Below are positions 1 through 12,540 of a stretch of DNA of 64,000 nt, piece by piece; the stretch's first letter is position 1; the number at the start of each line of letters is the position of its first letter. The notes beneath the pieces were generated by a model. That model was not told the DNA's origin, searched no databases, and was given only the letters and a program-made list of their open reading frames with translations. The translations under genes were made by a program, and so were the position numbers. The DNA is from Pristionchus mayeri (taxonomy: Eukaryota > Nematoda > Chromadorea > Rhabditida > Neodiplogasteridae): contig BTRK01000006.1 of the NCBI GenBank assembly GCA_036245805.1, positions 2,335,613 through 2,399,612 of the forward strand, read 5' to 3'.

Positions 1-230
1 AGGGCCTATCCTCGCGATCGTGATTTTGTTCATGAGCGATTTTCGATCCTTAATTCAATCAATAAATCAATTCAACTTATCAGGAGGAAAAGGCTCGGAA
101 GACGATAAGTTAATGTGTAATTGTCTAATCATTTCCTACAATCTTTACCAACTCAATCGCTCCAGGGAGTGTGTCGAATTCTAGAGATATACCTCACTTT
201 TCCACTCTAACAAGAAGGAAGCAAAGGTAC

Positions 231-1635
231 CTCGGCAGTCGCGCGAACTGCGTCAACCCAAATGGCGCGTTTTCGGTGATTAGCAGTGAATCGAATCATC
301 TCAGTCAGGCTGCCTTCGCGATTGCAGACGATGCAAATACGGTTCTCAACCTGAATGGAGTACGGTAGGAAGGAGAGGAATGAGCACCTCTCGTGGGCAT
401 CATAGCTAACATAATATGAGCAAGCCAATTAAACTCAGTAGTAGCATATCCATTTACGTATTTACTTACGTATATCGAAGAGCAAATAAATATTGTCGAA
501 GATATGACAAAAATATTCCAAAACGCACCGGTTTCACAGTGACTCCTCCGTCGTCCGAACGATTCAGCATTGCAGTTAATGATTCCTCTCGCTTCTGAAA
601 GTATTATAGTAAATCAATCGGTGTCGGACGCCCTTATTGATACATTGTATTAGGCGATTGTGGCCCCGCCGGGGAATCTCGCGCTAGCGGAATAGGTGTC
701 ACAATCACTCGTTTCGAAACTTGTTGACGGGCGATCTCTCTATCTCTATCTCCACGTTTCGTAATCGTTTCGCAATCCGGTCAGACAAGAAGACACTACG
801 CTTTATGCGCTTTAAGGCTTTAGGCCGGATGAGAACCAAAAAGTGTACCCTTCTGTAGGACCTTCTCAGAAGCATTTTTGACACGTTGGGAACCTACTGT
901 GACCGTACTGGAGAAGGGTACTTTTTTGGTTCTCATCCGGTGGGTTCTCATTCGACCTAGTGCCGGGAATGAAGAGAATAAATTACCCGAATTTCGAACT
1001 CAACAGGGAAAATTAACTCACCTTCAATACGTCCTCTTTCAGACGAGCGATGGCAACGTTGGCGGTCTGATTGAACAAGAGACGAGATGCAAGAGGTGGT
1101 CCGAATTCCGATCCTGCCGATTCACTAAAAATACTAAATCCGATAAAGGTTGCATGCTCAAGTAAGGGAGCTCATCACAAGAGAATATCTAGCGTCACAA
1201 GAGAGTATGTAAGATGACGACATTTTCAACTGATCGAACTGACTTGCTGTCTTTATCGTCCTTTTCCCCCTCCTCATCTTCATCATCTTCAGGATACGGA
1301 GGAAAAAATTGCGCCCGCGGAGTCTCCTTCAGTTCCTTATCGATACGAGGCTACAAAACGAGTTCTGATTTTGAAAATTATAAACAACGATTTGGCCCAT
1401 AATGAGCATTTAAAACCCCCTAAAAAGAAGTTCACTAATAATTATACAATTCACCGAGCAGCGTATACGAAAATTAACTTACTCGTTTCGCAGCCATTTG
1501 TACTTCAAACGAGAAGTGAATCGGAGCAGGGGGAGGAGCCTGTCGTTTCTGAATAATACAGATCAAGAAACTGAATGATGATTCCACCACCACAATGGCA
1601 TCGTCAGGTAGCACAGGCAGAAAGGTTGACCACAT
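231..1635 (-). CDS. Uncharacterised gene with a THAP-like CxxC exon, 3' end outside the window
   Basis: Five minus-strand exons join in frame: 1588-1635 (starts MWSTFLPVLPDD, acceptor-like TGAG just upstream), 1483-1548 (KRQAPPPAPIHFSFEVQ), 1244-1350 (ends in an Asp/Glu/Lys-rich stretch), 1022-1124 (GPPLASRLLFNQTANVAIAR) and 231-350 (ENRICIVCNREGSLTEMIRF, then an Arg/Lys-Trp segment). The last exon has C-x2-C, a downstream His and a Trp, which resembles the N-terminal half of THAP or LIN-15B-type zinc-binding domains. This resemblance is a pattern judgement, not a search result. The gene must continue below position 231, and I could not place the next exon. A hairpin element (821-964) occupies the intron between the last two exons. 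The function is unknown; DNA binding is only a possibility. Confidence 0.5.
821..964. repeat. Hairpin MITE (long subtype of the GGATGAGAACC family)
   Basis: An inverted repeat begins GGCCGGATGAGAACCAAAAA and ends with the complementary TTTTTGGTTCTCATCCGG followed by GACCTAGTGCC. It sits in an intron of the first gene. The same terminal sequence recurs at about 38.1 and 38.25 kb in this window. Confidence 0.7.
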
Positions 1636-1849
1636 CTCAGCACAAAGCCAACTTAACAAATTATTTTATCATAAAAAATAGACTCTAGAAGGAAAATGAT
1701 CGATAATAAAATGAATCAGAACAACAATATAACAAAGATGATTCGACTAGCACTTTCTAGAAGGGCCGGGGCCGGGTTGTTCGTCGATTGGTCCCTCTCA
1801 ACCGCGAGTTGGGCATGGTCTCTTGAGCGAAGCCTCATGACCAGGATTG

Positions 1850-4415
1850 TTAGCAATATGCTCCTTCAGGTCGATTCGCTTTGCGAATTGCACAAGTGAT
1901 GCAAGTGAAGGGCTACAACGAAAAAATTAAGAGGATTGCAAGCCCGAGTTAAATATCTGCCCCATAAAATATTCCGCTAGTAATAGTGTGCCATCATGTA
2001 ACCCCTGTATATACTCCCTCTCTCCCCTATATTTGCCACGTCTTATGTACGTCTCTCTGCTGTTGATACTCGTCTGTTCTGCCGTCGATAAAGTCTAATA
2101 GCTTTACTCCACTGTCCGGGGCACTACACGGGATGAGAACCCACCTACTCAACCGACCTAGTGCCCTGCCCGGAGAATGAAATGCGTGAGATTTTACCTG
2201 CATACTGTGGACAAGGCGAAGGTGGGAGTGTATAGAAGAGATCCCGCGGGCAGAGTAGATACAGTAAGGACAGGCGTATGGCTTCTCGCCTGATTAGAAA
2301 TGTTCGGAGTAAATGTCTGACGGTATTAGATCGTATGAGAACTATGACGTCGTCCCGCTTTTGAAAGGTCACGGGCGGCACGGCGTCATAGTTCTCATCC
2401 GACCTAGTGCCCGATGATTTGATTGCGTAGGGTTTCTCACCCAAAGTGAGATCTTCATCATTTTTTGTAATAATCATCCTCGAGAAAATAAATGGACTAA
2501 CATTTCGAAGAGCTAACGACGACATGGTTGTGTTTTCGTTCAATTGAATTCCATTCACATTACTTTAATGAATAAAGGCAATGGAGCTCAAATATTCCAT
2601 ACACAAAACATGAACACGGAGTTTTTAACAAACGAAGGAAAGCTATCGTCGTTGAAATCTTGCTAGGCGCATAGAAGCGTCAGTTTTCAAGTTCTCAAGA
2701 GCATTCAACACTGACCAGTATGAATGCGCATGTGGTAGTCAAGACTTGATTTTGCCATTTGCTGGCCGCACTCTGAGCACTCAAACAACTGCTTCTTCTC
2801 ATTCATTTGAGTAAATTTGGCGCCAAGAGGCTCATTCTTCTCGTTATCGTTCGAGTTTTTGTCCTTGGATAATTGAACAAACGGACGAGAATTTCCGGTA
2901 GAAGGGCAGAACAGCTGAAGAGTAGTGATTTTTCAATATCTTCATGTACTGTGAGAAGCGTAGAGAGTCCACTCGACTTACATTAGCAATTGGTTCTTCT
3001 TTTTTGATTTCAGCGAAAGAATCTATGGGTTCGTCCTTGATTTCCACTAGCTTTTCTTTGATCTCATTCCGTGTTCCAAGCATGGGAAGAGGCTCCACTC
3101 CACAAGGTCTCGTCGTAGAGTCCTCAAAATACGTGCTCATTAAAAAAACAACCCTGATTGTGGGTGACTGTATCGGAGAGAGCCGATAGATCTCTATATT
3201 TCCCCGTGTTCCTATATTATGTGTATATTCTACCACTCTTTCGATAAAAACTCGTTAGATAAAGGACAACTGAACTGGCTGTGCCTCACACAACAACAGA
3301 GTGATCAATGCGTTGATTACGATTCTCTGCTACCAAGAGGGTTAAGAAATATAGGTAGTGATTAAAAAAAAATTCAAAATCGCGAAAGTGAAATCCCGAC
3401 CACGTGCACACTTATCTCATCAATTTGTTTACTTAAAGAGAAAAATGGAAGAGGATTTAGACAAAAATAAATAGTCACGGCCATCACCTTTCGGCTCTGA
3501 ATGCTTGCTAGGTGCTGAGTGTGCTTGAATCGATGAATGTCCATTATGAAACCGAGAGACTTTTGAATCTCCTTACATGCCTCCTGAAACAACGTTTCCA
3601 AAGTCTTTAGTCTAGTGTCGACATCAATAATATAAGGGGGGTTGGATACAATGATTGGTAAGTACAAACTCTTTCAACTCGTAAGCAACAGTTGAAAGTT
3701 CATATGTTGCAAAGCGCTAAAAGTTCCAGATATTGGTAAAATTTTCAAATATTGGGTACTTTCAGCGTTTTGCAACAAATGAATTTCGTTCAACTGTTGC
3801 TTACGAGTTGAAATAGTTTGTACTTGCCAACCGTTGTAACCACCCCTCCTTATATGCTACTGTAAGAACATGAAGCGTAGTCAATATTATGCGAGATTCG
3901 TTACAATCAAATTTTAAATACACGCGGAACTTATCAACGTTTTGCAGTAGAGAAATAGTTCCGCGTGTATTTAAAAATTGATTGTTGTGAATCTCGCACA
4001 TCACATCCCTAGTAGATAAATCTGAAAACATAAATGATTCTAGAGAAAATATTTTGAGGTGCCCTGTTTGAAATTCTAAGAAACTCACAAAAGCGCTTGC
4101 TTGTTGAATGAAAGTCGTTCTTCCATGAGTTTGTTCTCCCCACGTGCCAGCACAATCAGTGTACAAAGAACTCTCAAACTCGAATGTCAGCTTTCTAATT
4201 CTGAAAAATAATGTTTCAGTCAATTGGTAAAAATATAATTTACTAAGAAGGTATCGCTCCAAATTACACTGCTATAATCGAACCACTATAAAAATATCTT
4301 AGATAACTTACAGTTCAAGATTCTGTCCAAATATTCCGCCGACTATTCCCGCTCGTTTCGAGATCGAATTAATCGACTTCTCGAAGTTTCGCCACAAATC
4401 GTTACCATCCTCCAT
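1850..4415 (-). CDS. C2H2 zinc-finger protein (paralogue 1), truncated last finger
   Basis: Seven exons join in frame: 4312-4415, 4089-4200, 3488-3583, 2982-3122, 2716-2914, 2198-2289 and 1850-1912, for about 268 residues. The first exon (MEDGNDLWRNFEKSINSISK) is shared with the neighbouring zinc-finger gene and with a BTB gene. Exon 4 is Glu/Lys rich and contains VEIKDEPIDSF. Exons 5 and 6 hold two C2H2 fingers (FECSECG...YHMRIHTGEKP and YACPYC...HLRLVH) joined by a TGEKP-type linker, which supports nucleic-acid binding. The last exon starts PFTCITC but has lost five bases relative to paralogue 2, so it runs to an early TAA at 1850. The remaining tail survives out of frame down to about 1738. 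A MITE and a partial duplicated finger start (GEKPYAIK, about 2415-2450) lie in the intron between exons 5 and 6. It is likely a nuclear regulator; no target is known. Confidence 0.7.
2327..2412. repeat. Short hairpin MITE of the CACTAGGTCGGATGAGAACT family
   Basis: The left arm TCGTATGAGAACTATGACGTC pairs with the right arm GGCGTCATAGTTCTCATCC, which is followed by GACCTAGTGCCC. It interrupts a partial zinc-finger exon duplicate in an intron of the first zinc-finger gene. Confidence 0.75.
3665..4003. repeat. Two adjacent hairpin elements in zinc-finger gene 1
   Basis: The first hairpin (about 3665-3818) has arms built on TTTCAACTCGTAAGCAACAG and its complement. The second (about 3850-4003) has arms containing GCGTAGTC, TGCGAGATTCGTTACAATCA and AAATACACGCGGAAC with their complements. 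Both lie in the intron between exons 2 and 3. The second shares its outer sequence pattern (CTACTGT, GAAGCGTAGTC) with the palindrome near 7.1 kb. Confidence 0.6.
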
Positions 4416-4752
4416 ATCTAAATTCTTTTAAAAATATGCAAATGCATATACGTGAAAATCAAGGAGCGCGTTGTGCACAAAACGACCCGGATAATGTACA
4501 GGTAACAGTCGAACATGCAACGACTTAGAGAACTGAACGAGCAATTATAAGTAGTTTTGAAATTTTTATTTTACACAGACAAACGTAGAAACACAACATA
4601 AGAGCAACGCTATTATGTTCTTGAATAAAGAAACAATGATAATTATAAAAACGATAAAATAATAGTAAATTCTTCGACAAACTTTTCGAAACAAACGAAA
4701 TGTCGAATTAGATCAACAGTATGGAATGGTAAGCCTGGTAATCGATAAACAA

Positions 4753-6642
4753 TTAGATATCTCTAGAAGGAACAGGTTGTTCATCGATTGGCTCCTCTTC
4801 AACAAGAGATTCGAATGGTCTCTTCAGCGGAGTACGGTGTCCCGGATAGGCTGCTAAGTGCGCCTTCAAGCTGACTTGCCTAGCGAACTGCATGTTACAT
4901 GTGATACATGCGAAGGGCTGCGAGGAAAACACATAAAATCGGTGCAGAATTATTCTTATTTTATTCTCATGTTTTGTTCATCAACGTTCTTGTGAGGCGA
5001 AAATGAGTAATTCACGTGGTAGAGAACGATCGGTACAAACATTTCAAGGGTTGTTTAATTACAGCGTTTATATTTTTTAAAAAGTTAATAATTTGAGAAT
5101 AGGTCATTTCAGCTCTACAACAAGTGCAAAAGGGAAACTGTTACAAGTGCACCAAAATGAAGAGTTCTAAAATAGTAAGAACGTGATAAACCAACGCATA
5201 TACCTGAATCTTGTGGATACAACGAATGTGGGAGTATAGAGTGGGCCGTGTGTTTGCTGAATAGGTACAGTATGGACACGTGTAGGGCTTCTCACCTGAA
5301 TACGATAATAGTATTTGTAAAATTAACATAATATCCGCACGGAACAAAAAGTGATCATAGGTCTGTCAGTTCTCTCTCGCTTCTTGCTAGACAAAGAATC
5401 AGTCGTTTCCAATTAGTATGTACATCCAACAAAACAACTGACCACCATGAATGCGCATGTGATCGGAGAGAATTTGCTTGGTTTTAACTTTCTTGCCACA
5501 CTCCGTGCACTCAAACGATTTCTCTTTCGTTGACATCGATTTATTCTCCGAAGATTCTTCATGTCCGATTTTCCCAGAATTGTTTATTTTCTTCTCTGTG
5601 GATAATTTGTCAACAGGGCGAGAAATTCCAGTAGAAGGGCAGTACAGCTGAAGAGTAGTGTTTTTTCATGGACTTCAAGAACAATTGTCCAATATTACCA
5701 ACTCTCATCGAAGACCGCATTCGACTTACATCAACAATTGGTTCTTCTTCCTTGATTTCAGAAAAAGAATCGATGGGCTCATCCTTGATTTCCACTAAAT
5801 GCTCTTTGACATCATTCAGGAATCATTCAGGAGGAGGATTCAGGACATCATTCAGGATTCAGGGTAGGGGAGTATTCTCCACGCCACTTATAATCGTCGT
5901 ACAGCCCTCAAAATGCTTGCTTTTTGAGAAAGTATCATGCGTGACAAATTAATTGAATACGATTATCTAATATCAATATGTATCGTCCAGTGGCCTAATT
6001 AAAGAAGCAAAAGGGAAGATGAGTTAGACATAAAATATATAAAAAAGGCTTTCACCTTTCGGCTCTGAATGCTTGCTAGGTGCTGAGTGTGCTTGAATCG
6101 ATGAATGTCCATAATCAAACCGAGAGATCTTTGAAGCTCCTTGCACGCCTCCTGAAATGAAAGAATTTCAACGATTCTGGTTAACTGTTTATATGAAATA
6201 TTATAATAATGATACAAAAGTAAGTCACCAGTAGAAAAATATTTGCGAAACGAGAAACATTACAGTATCGTACCCTGGAAACTCACAAAAGCGCTTGCTT
6301 GTTGAATGACGATTGATTTTCCATCAGTTCGTTCTACCCATGTGCCAGCGAAATCCGTATACAGAGCACTTCCAAGCTCCAACGTCAGCTTTCTCATTCT
6401 AAACAATTCGTACAGTACATTTGTTACATTTTCGTGATCCAGTGAACATTTTTCCTGACAGGTCCATCATGTATTCCAAAACATTACCAAAATTATATAG
6501 ATAGTGGCATACGTTTAATGAAAAATATTAGTACGTACAGATCTAGATTCTTTCCGAAGAGTCCATTGACTATTCCAGCTTGGTTCGAGATCGAATTAAT
6601 CGATTTCTCGAAGTTTCGCCACAATTCGTTACCCTCGTCCAT
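4753..6642 (-). pseudogene. C2H2 zinc-finger protein (paralogue 2), exon 4 disrupted
   Basis: The exons match paralogue 1 and keep phase: 6539-6642 (MDEGNELWRNFEKSINSISN), 6287-6398, 6056-6151, an exon ending at 5726, 5443-5647, 5204-5295 and 4753-4917. It encodes three C2H2 fingers: FECTECG...DHMRIHGGEKP, YTCPYC...HIRCIH, and a complete third (FACITC...KAHLAAYPGH) followed by an acidic tail and a stop at 4753. Exon 4 should read into VEIKDEPIDSF. Upstream of that, a run of ATTCAGGA-like repeats (about 5818-5870) creates in-frame TGA codons when the paralogue 1 splice site is used. The gene is therefore either broken or uses a different acceptor there. Apart from that the open frames look conserved. 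I call it a likely pseudogene, with real doubt. Confidence 0.5.
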
Positions 6643-7044
6643 ATCTGAACTCGACTTATTATATTTACTGCTAAATATTCTACTAGATATTAGAGTCAGA
6701 ACCCGCCCACCGTGTGAAATATAATAAGGTCGCTGTAACCTCTTGAATTCAGAAATTTGCAGATACATTAAAAATTGTTTATTTGTGTGTTTAACTTTCT
6801 CAGAACAGTGAACACAAAGCATCAATATGCGCACATAACATTAACAGTAGCTGGATAAGTGAGACAGACACATAGATAAGAAAAGGAAGATTAACAGGAA
6901 CACATTTAGGAAGAGTCATTGTCACCTCCCGTCAGATTCTGCAAATAAATCGCTAGCCCATAGAGTTCGAAAGGTTGCAAAGTAACATGTTATTTACCAT
7001 GTAAATTCACCGATCATTACGAAGAGAGAAAGACGCACAGAGTG

Positions 7045-7211
7045 TACTGTGAGAATAGAAAGCGTAGTCCGTGGTGTGGTGGGCGAGATTTAGTACATTC
7101 GTTTCTAAGTATACGTGGAACATTTTTCCTCCGCGCTCCGCGTATATTTAGAAACAAATGTACTAAATCTCGCCCACCACACCACGGACTACGCTTTCTA
7201 TTCTCACAGTA
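7045..7211. repeat. Near-perfect palindrome in the last intron of BTB gene A
   Basis: Arms of about 75 bp begin TACTGTGAGAATAGAAAGCG and are complementary to a right arm ending in CGCTTTCTATTCTCACAGTA. The central loop contains CCTCCGCGCTCCGCG. It has no coding content and is probably a hairpin MITE. Confidence 0.8.
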
Positions 7212-8808
7212 GGTGATTTTCATGTCCAATAGCATGCTAGTTCGTGATAGTTCGAGCTCTAATGGTAAGTGCAATATCGAATAATATACCTTTTTGAACT
7301 GCCCCGAGCCCTTGTCCCTTTGAGTGTAGCAGCGTCTCTTCGACTAACTTTTTTTCAATTAAATTGCATCTTTTTCCAGGAGAATTCGGGTCAAATTTTA
7401 TCAAAATTTGACCTTGTGAATCAAAATGCTGAAAATTTCGATTTTGGCATGAGAGACTAAATGCGCATAATGTTGCATGCAAGCCGAAAGACTGACCTTC
7501 CTGGGGCTATGGGACAGTCGCGGCAAGTTGACCTTCTGAAAATATATATATATTTTTAAAATTAATTGTTGTTCTTTAGTCACTCATACTAATTTCAGGA
7601 ACTCCTAAATTCATGATGTAGGGATAATTTTCCATTTTCACTGATCTCACCTTGACTCTGTCATACTCCTCATCTACTCCGTCCACTGAATTCTCATCCT
7701 CCTCTTCCTTCTTCTTATTCTTCTTGTCCCTCTTCCTCTTCTATGCTCTCTTCTACAATGTGAATGATCAAATATATTTCTAAGTATCTGATATTAAAGA
7801 TCTTTAACAAAAAATATTTGTTAATTATGTAATAATAAAAAAATCAAAATATTTTCGTTTTCTGCTAATTTCACAGTTAGAGGTTCTTCTGTGTATATCG
7901 TGTACGTTGACTTGGCTTCTCTTTGAGGGTTTTGGATTTCTCTTTCAATAATGTTCTTCTATTCTGAGTAACAATTTGAAACTTTATTATGTATATAATT
8001 TTTTCACAGGACATTTACTTCATGTTCACGAATCTATGAAAAAAGCTTAAGGAAAGATTAAAGCCAACCTTGTCTTTCTTCACCACTGATTCAGATTTCC
8101 ATTTCGTGGCACTTGGTCCCATTTCTCCATCTGATTCCTCTCCAGACTCAGTGTACTTGACATTTTGGGAAACTTTTCTGGATGATCTTCTTCTTTTTTC
8201 CACTACGCCAACCGTCGAAGAGTCCTGTGATAGAACAAAATGGTCATGACGATTCAATGCTAAAGAACGCAAACCTTATTTGCGCCATTATCGACCATCT
8301 CCGTCTCAATTCCTCCATTCTCGATCAAGTTATCAGTCATTAAATCACCCTGTAAGAGCAAATATTTTAAATCACAAATTCAAAAGATAAAGAACAAGAT
8401 CAGAATAATTGCCCATAACATAAAGGTTGTTTATCAACACTTCATTAAAAAGGCAAATTTAATATCAAACCTCTTCCTCCTGCAACGGTTCGTCCTTATA
8501 GGCTATTCCATCTCCAATTAAATCCGTGTTGAATTGCTGGAAAAATATACAAAACTTGAAAAAATGTGGAAGTAATATTCACCTGATGATCGTTTGATGG
8601 TGAATCGATTAGCTCATCCTTTGGCTCCGTCTGAAATCCGTCTGAGTAGTGCGGTAACGAGTAATGGTAGTTGTAAAAATGTATAACTCTCTTGCCAAAT
8701 CATCATGTAAAATCATTTTTGAGGATGATAAATAAATAGTTTGTTCGAGTCGACCTATTATAATCAACCCGATAAATTAATTCAATAGTAGTGCATTCAA
8801 AGCATTTA

Positions 8809-9705
8809 TTAGGTTGATGCAAAAGTTTCTTTACAAGGCATTTTTAAATTTTTGTCGCGAATGCTTGACTTCTACGAAAGGCCACGCTGGGATTATTTGA
8901 GGTAGTATTAGACCACTGCGATCAATGGTTTCGATCGAATCGATCGAACGTCATTCGGTAGAAAAACATTGATAACCAAAAATGTGCAAATTTTCGTTTT
9001 TTTGGGTCCTCTGCAAAATCAATCTGAAAACTAAAACCAATAAAGTCCCACTTCCGTTCTTTTGAGAAGTTAATCAGCAAAGGTTGTTACGTCATTTGAT
9101 CAATTGAATTCATAGTTTCGAAACCTCTCGGAAAACTTGTTATGCGAAATATACCGTTTTGGTCGTCAAATATTCGAAATTTGTATATTGGGAAATGCGA
9201 TTCTTGAGAGGAACGAGGAATCTTTATCACCTTTTTATGGTAGCTTCAGTATGAGAAGTTCTTTTGATTAAAAAAAGTTGGAGTCCATTTGGTACAACAT
9301 CAGAAATTTTGAGCGCGAATACCCAATCCTTCAAGTTGTATGAACTCGAAAATCCGAAATTTATGCCTCGCTAGACCAACGATTGCATGAATGATCCGGC
9401 GCGCATCTCACACTAAGATGCCTAATCATTATACTTTTCAAAAATTGTGTAGTTGTTGCGTTATCATTAATGCGAAAACTATACCGATCCATCAAATAAT
9501 CCCACTGAAATTTCAACTGTATGATTTTGGCAGCTTATCATGTACGTGCACTTGATTGATCAGGTATGAACTAGTGTGCGCTAATGAGAGTACACATCCA
9601 CAAATAAAATGGAAAACCCCATATGAGTATAGTTCAAGAGAGAAGGAAGAGGTAACCCGAAAATGCAAAAATATAATTTGTAAAGAATCTTTTGCATCAA
9701 CCTGA
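8809..9705. mobile_element. Mariner-type element, decayed, 897 bp
   Basis: The element starts TTAGGTTGATGCAAAAGTTT and ends with the imperfect complement AAAGAATCTTTTGCATCAAC before CTGA. It is flanked by TA on both sides (8807-8808 and 9706-9707), as expected for the Tc1/mariner superfamily. The terminal sequence is the classic mariner type. I found no long open frame for a transposase, so it is a decayed or non-autonomous copy. It lies inside an intron of BTB gene A. Confidence 0.85.
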
Positions 9706-10152
9706 TACATTTCCATACTTCACACTATAAATTAACTATGTAGCTATTGAAATACAATACAAACATACCTTTCTTTCATTCACGAAACATTCAGTCACAC
9801 CATCTGCATCGCAAGAAAGAGAATAAAAGGATTCTTTCAGAACCTGCAAACATATTCAAAGACCTTAAGTCATAATTTATATTTAATTAGGTTAATAAAC
9901 AACAAATAGTTGATTTTATACGCTTTAAAAGTTATCTCAGCCAAAAAAAGCCACAAGGAAACAAACCTTGATTGTCGATAGGATGGAGCTCATGTTGCCG
10001 AATGGAGCACATTCGATCGCCAAATCGAAACGGTCGTGAGGATCACACTGACCGAGCACCCAGCCCTAAAATATTCAGTACATACATATTCCGTCTCTGC
10101 GCATATATTAGAAAAATATCGCGCATATTCAAAAAATTTTTTATTAAAAAAA

Positions 10153-10200
10153 ACTTTAAAACATATGAGACATATAAATAAATATGTCTCATATGTTTTA
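10153..10200. repeat. Short perfect palindrome ending a BTB exon of gene A
   Basis: AAAACATATGAGACATAT and its complement flank a short AT core. The reading frame of the BTB exon (…LLLCSRF) runs straight into this palindrome instead of the residues seen in genes B and C. A related ATGTTTTAAAACAT core sits just downstream of the homologous position in gene C near 18.03 kb. Confidence 0.6.
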
Positions 10201-10525
10201 AAACATATAAATCTAGAGCAGAGAAGCAAGGTGTCTTTGATATCTTCCTCCTCCAGGGAGCATGACACGAGATAGGGAGAGATGTGCTTGTGGAGATTGA
10301 GCATCCCGAATCGATCAGCGTAAGTGAGAGCGGCAAGAGCCTGATTCACTGCAAAGAACAGATTGGAATGTCAACTACTAAAAAATAGAAGAGTTCGTTC
10401 TTTTTAAAGATAATTGTAAAATATTTTCAAGCATTGTAAAATATACCTGACGTAAAAAACCACTTCTTGGTGTGAATACAATTGAGAAACCAAAGGAAAT
10501 CATCTGTATCGACCTATAACAAAGG

Positions 10526-11322
10526 AACTAGGTTGGATGAGAATGCAGACGTCATGCCGTCTTTGGTAGGGCGAACAAAACGGCAACGACCAAAACGGCC
10601 ACATAACACCATTCACTGAGAAATTGGTCTAGCAACTTGGGAGTTGTTTCACTGCAACCACTTTGCACTCCCCTACATTTTCATATATTAATCTTGTTAC
10701 CAGGTGATCTTCAGTTTCAATCTCCATCTATGCATAGTGGTTCATGGCCCAAAATTGAAAATTTGAGTAGAAAATCATGCTTACAGGCATATCATTATAT
10801 ATAAACACCAGAGCCGATCGATATTCCAGTACCCCAGTAACTACTGTAACCCAGTAACATGTTATCGATTGGTTACGGTGGTAGGCGTTTATCTAACCAT
10901 GATTTTCCACTCAAATTCTCAATTTTGACCATGACCCCGGCTCATCTTCGGTTTTTGGTCACCTACTCCCCTCTTACTCGTCTAGCCCACTCATTTCTAG
11001 GTATTCCACCCTAATTTTCGGCCGCTCTATGATGGGCATTCAATGATGGGCAGGGATGGGAAAAGAGAGAGAGGGGGGTGGCCAGAAACCGAAGAAGTAC
11101 CCCTTATACATAGGTGGAGTGTGAAACACAAGCTCGCTTGGTAACAAGATTTATACACACAAGTGAAAGAGAGTGCATACTGGTTGCAGTGAAACAACTC
11201 CCATGTTGCTAGATCAATTTCCCAGCGAATGGTGTTATGTTGCCGTTTTGTCCCACCCCCGTATTTGATAAGTAATATATCAAGGCGGCATGACGTCATA
11301 GTTCTCATCTGACCTAGTGTCA
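10526..11322. mobile_element. Foldback element about 800 bp with MITE-family ends
   Basis: The left end (AACTAGGTTGGATGAGAATG, then GACGTCATGCCG) and the right end (CGGCATGACGTCATAGTTCT, then CATCTGACCTAGTG) match the short CACTAGGTCGGATGAGAACT hairpins elsewhere in the window. The subterminal arms also pair, for example TTGGGAGTTGTTTCACTGCA with TGCAGTGAAACAACTCCCAT. There is no coding capacity. It lies between BTB exons of gene A and could be a longer relative of the short hairpins. Confidence 0.65.
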
Positions 11323-12244
11323 TAACAAATATTAATTTGTCAACAAGTGAACATACAATCTCTATGTATATCTTCCTCTCTCTATCATTGATCTAACCTC
11401 TTTGATCTCGAAGATGTCATTCTGTCGCTCTCCGAAATTATCATAGAAGAGAATGTTGAAGAAGGGAGAAGTGGCAGAGAGCATCTGATGAAGAAGAATA
11501 CCGAAGTTATGAGAAGTCTCACAATTTTGGATCAGATTAGTTTATGGTTCCATTCTTCATAGGAAATAGCCCACCAGTAAGAAACGAAAATTATAGTTCT
11601 AATAATTAGGAGACGCACCTCCTTACTGACGGGAACGGTATAATCTCCGATCTTCAGGAAACCAGAATAGATTTGCGCAAGCGACGATTTTGATTCGAAT
11701 GAGTCAGGAATCACGCTGCATCAATAACCATGAGACAATCTGATGAGATATTAGTAGAGAAAGTTCTCACTTCACAAGGTTGACCTTCACGGACAATTCG
11801 AATTTCTCCAACTTCTCGGGATTGAAAACATCCGAGGGGAAAATGTTGAACATATGCAAGAAATTTCATTCTCAAACGCGAACTATCGATGTTTGTAATA
11901 TCAAACTAAGTACTAGTATTTAAATAAAGTGTACCGAGTCAGGAATGAGAGTAAGAGGCTCATCCGCAGCGAATACGAGGGAGAAGAATCCGTTCGGATT
12001 CTCTGTTGACCGGAAGTACAACCAGCAGGGATCGATACGGCGCTCATCTGATTAATTAACAAAGGATTATGCAACCATCTTCTTTATAATCAAATGGAGA
12101 AATGAGGAACACTAGGGTCTCTGGTAACATAAGGTATGATTTTTAAAATAATTATTTAATAAAATTAAAAATTCGTGAATATTATAGCATCTCGCCTCCT
12201 TTCCTTCATTGTTCTTCAAAGACAGATCGATAGTTGAGACGTAG

Positions 12245-12540
12245 CAATCATCAGGCTGAGAAAGGCTCATTATCAAACGGGAGTGGATGGAGTTCTCTTG
12301 TTGTAAATGATTCCGGAATTCCAATAACGAGAACAAAGGGTTCTCCCTCTCATTTCATTTCCAATATCTCCACTCGATCGGTCTGGTCATTTCCAAAATG
12401 TTTCGGAAATTGCAATAAGAGCCAAATTTCCAATTGATGACCGCCACATTATCGAACGCTATTGGAAATGAGAAGGAGAGGCGATCATTTGCAATAACGT
12501 TTCATTTCCAATAAGAGAACTCTAGGAATGGGTCAATATA
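12245..12540. repeat. Inverted-repeat insertion in BTB gene A intron
   Basis: The left boundary contains GGAGTTCTCTTGTTG and the right boundary contains AATAAGAGAACTCTAGG. Between them are several imperfectly complementary copies of TTCATTTCCAATA and TATTGGAAATGA. It lies immediately upstream (in minus-strand terms) of the exon at about 12,195-12,255, has no reading frame, and is interpreted as a degenerate MITE. Confidence 0.45.
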
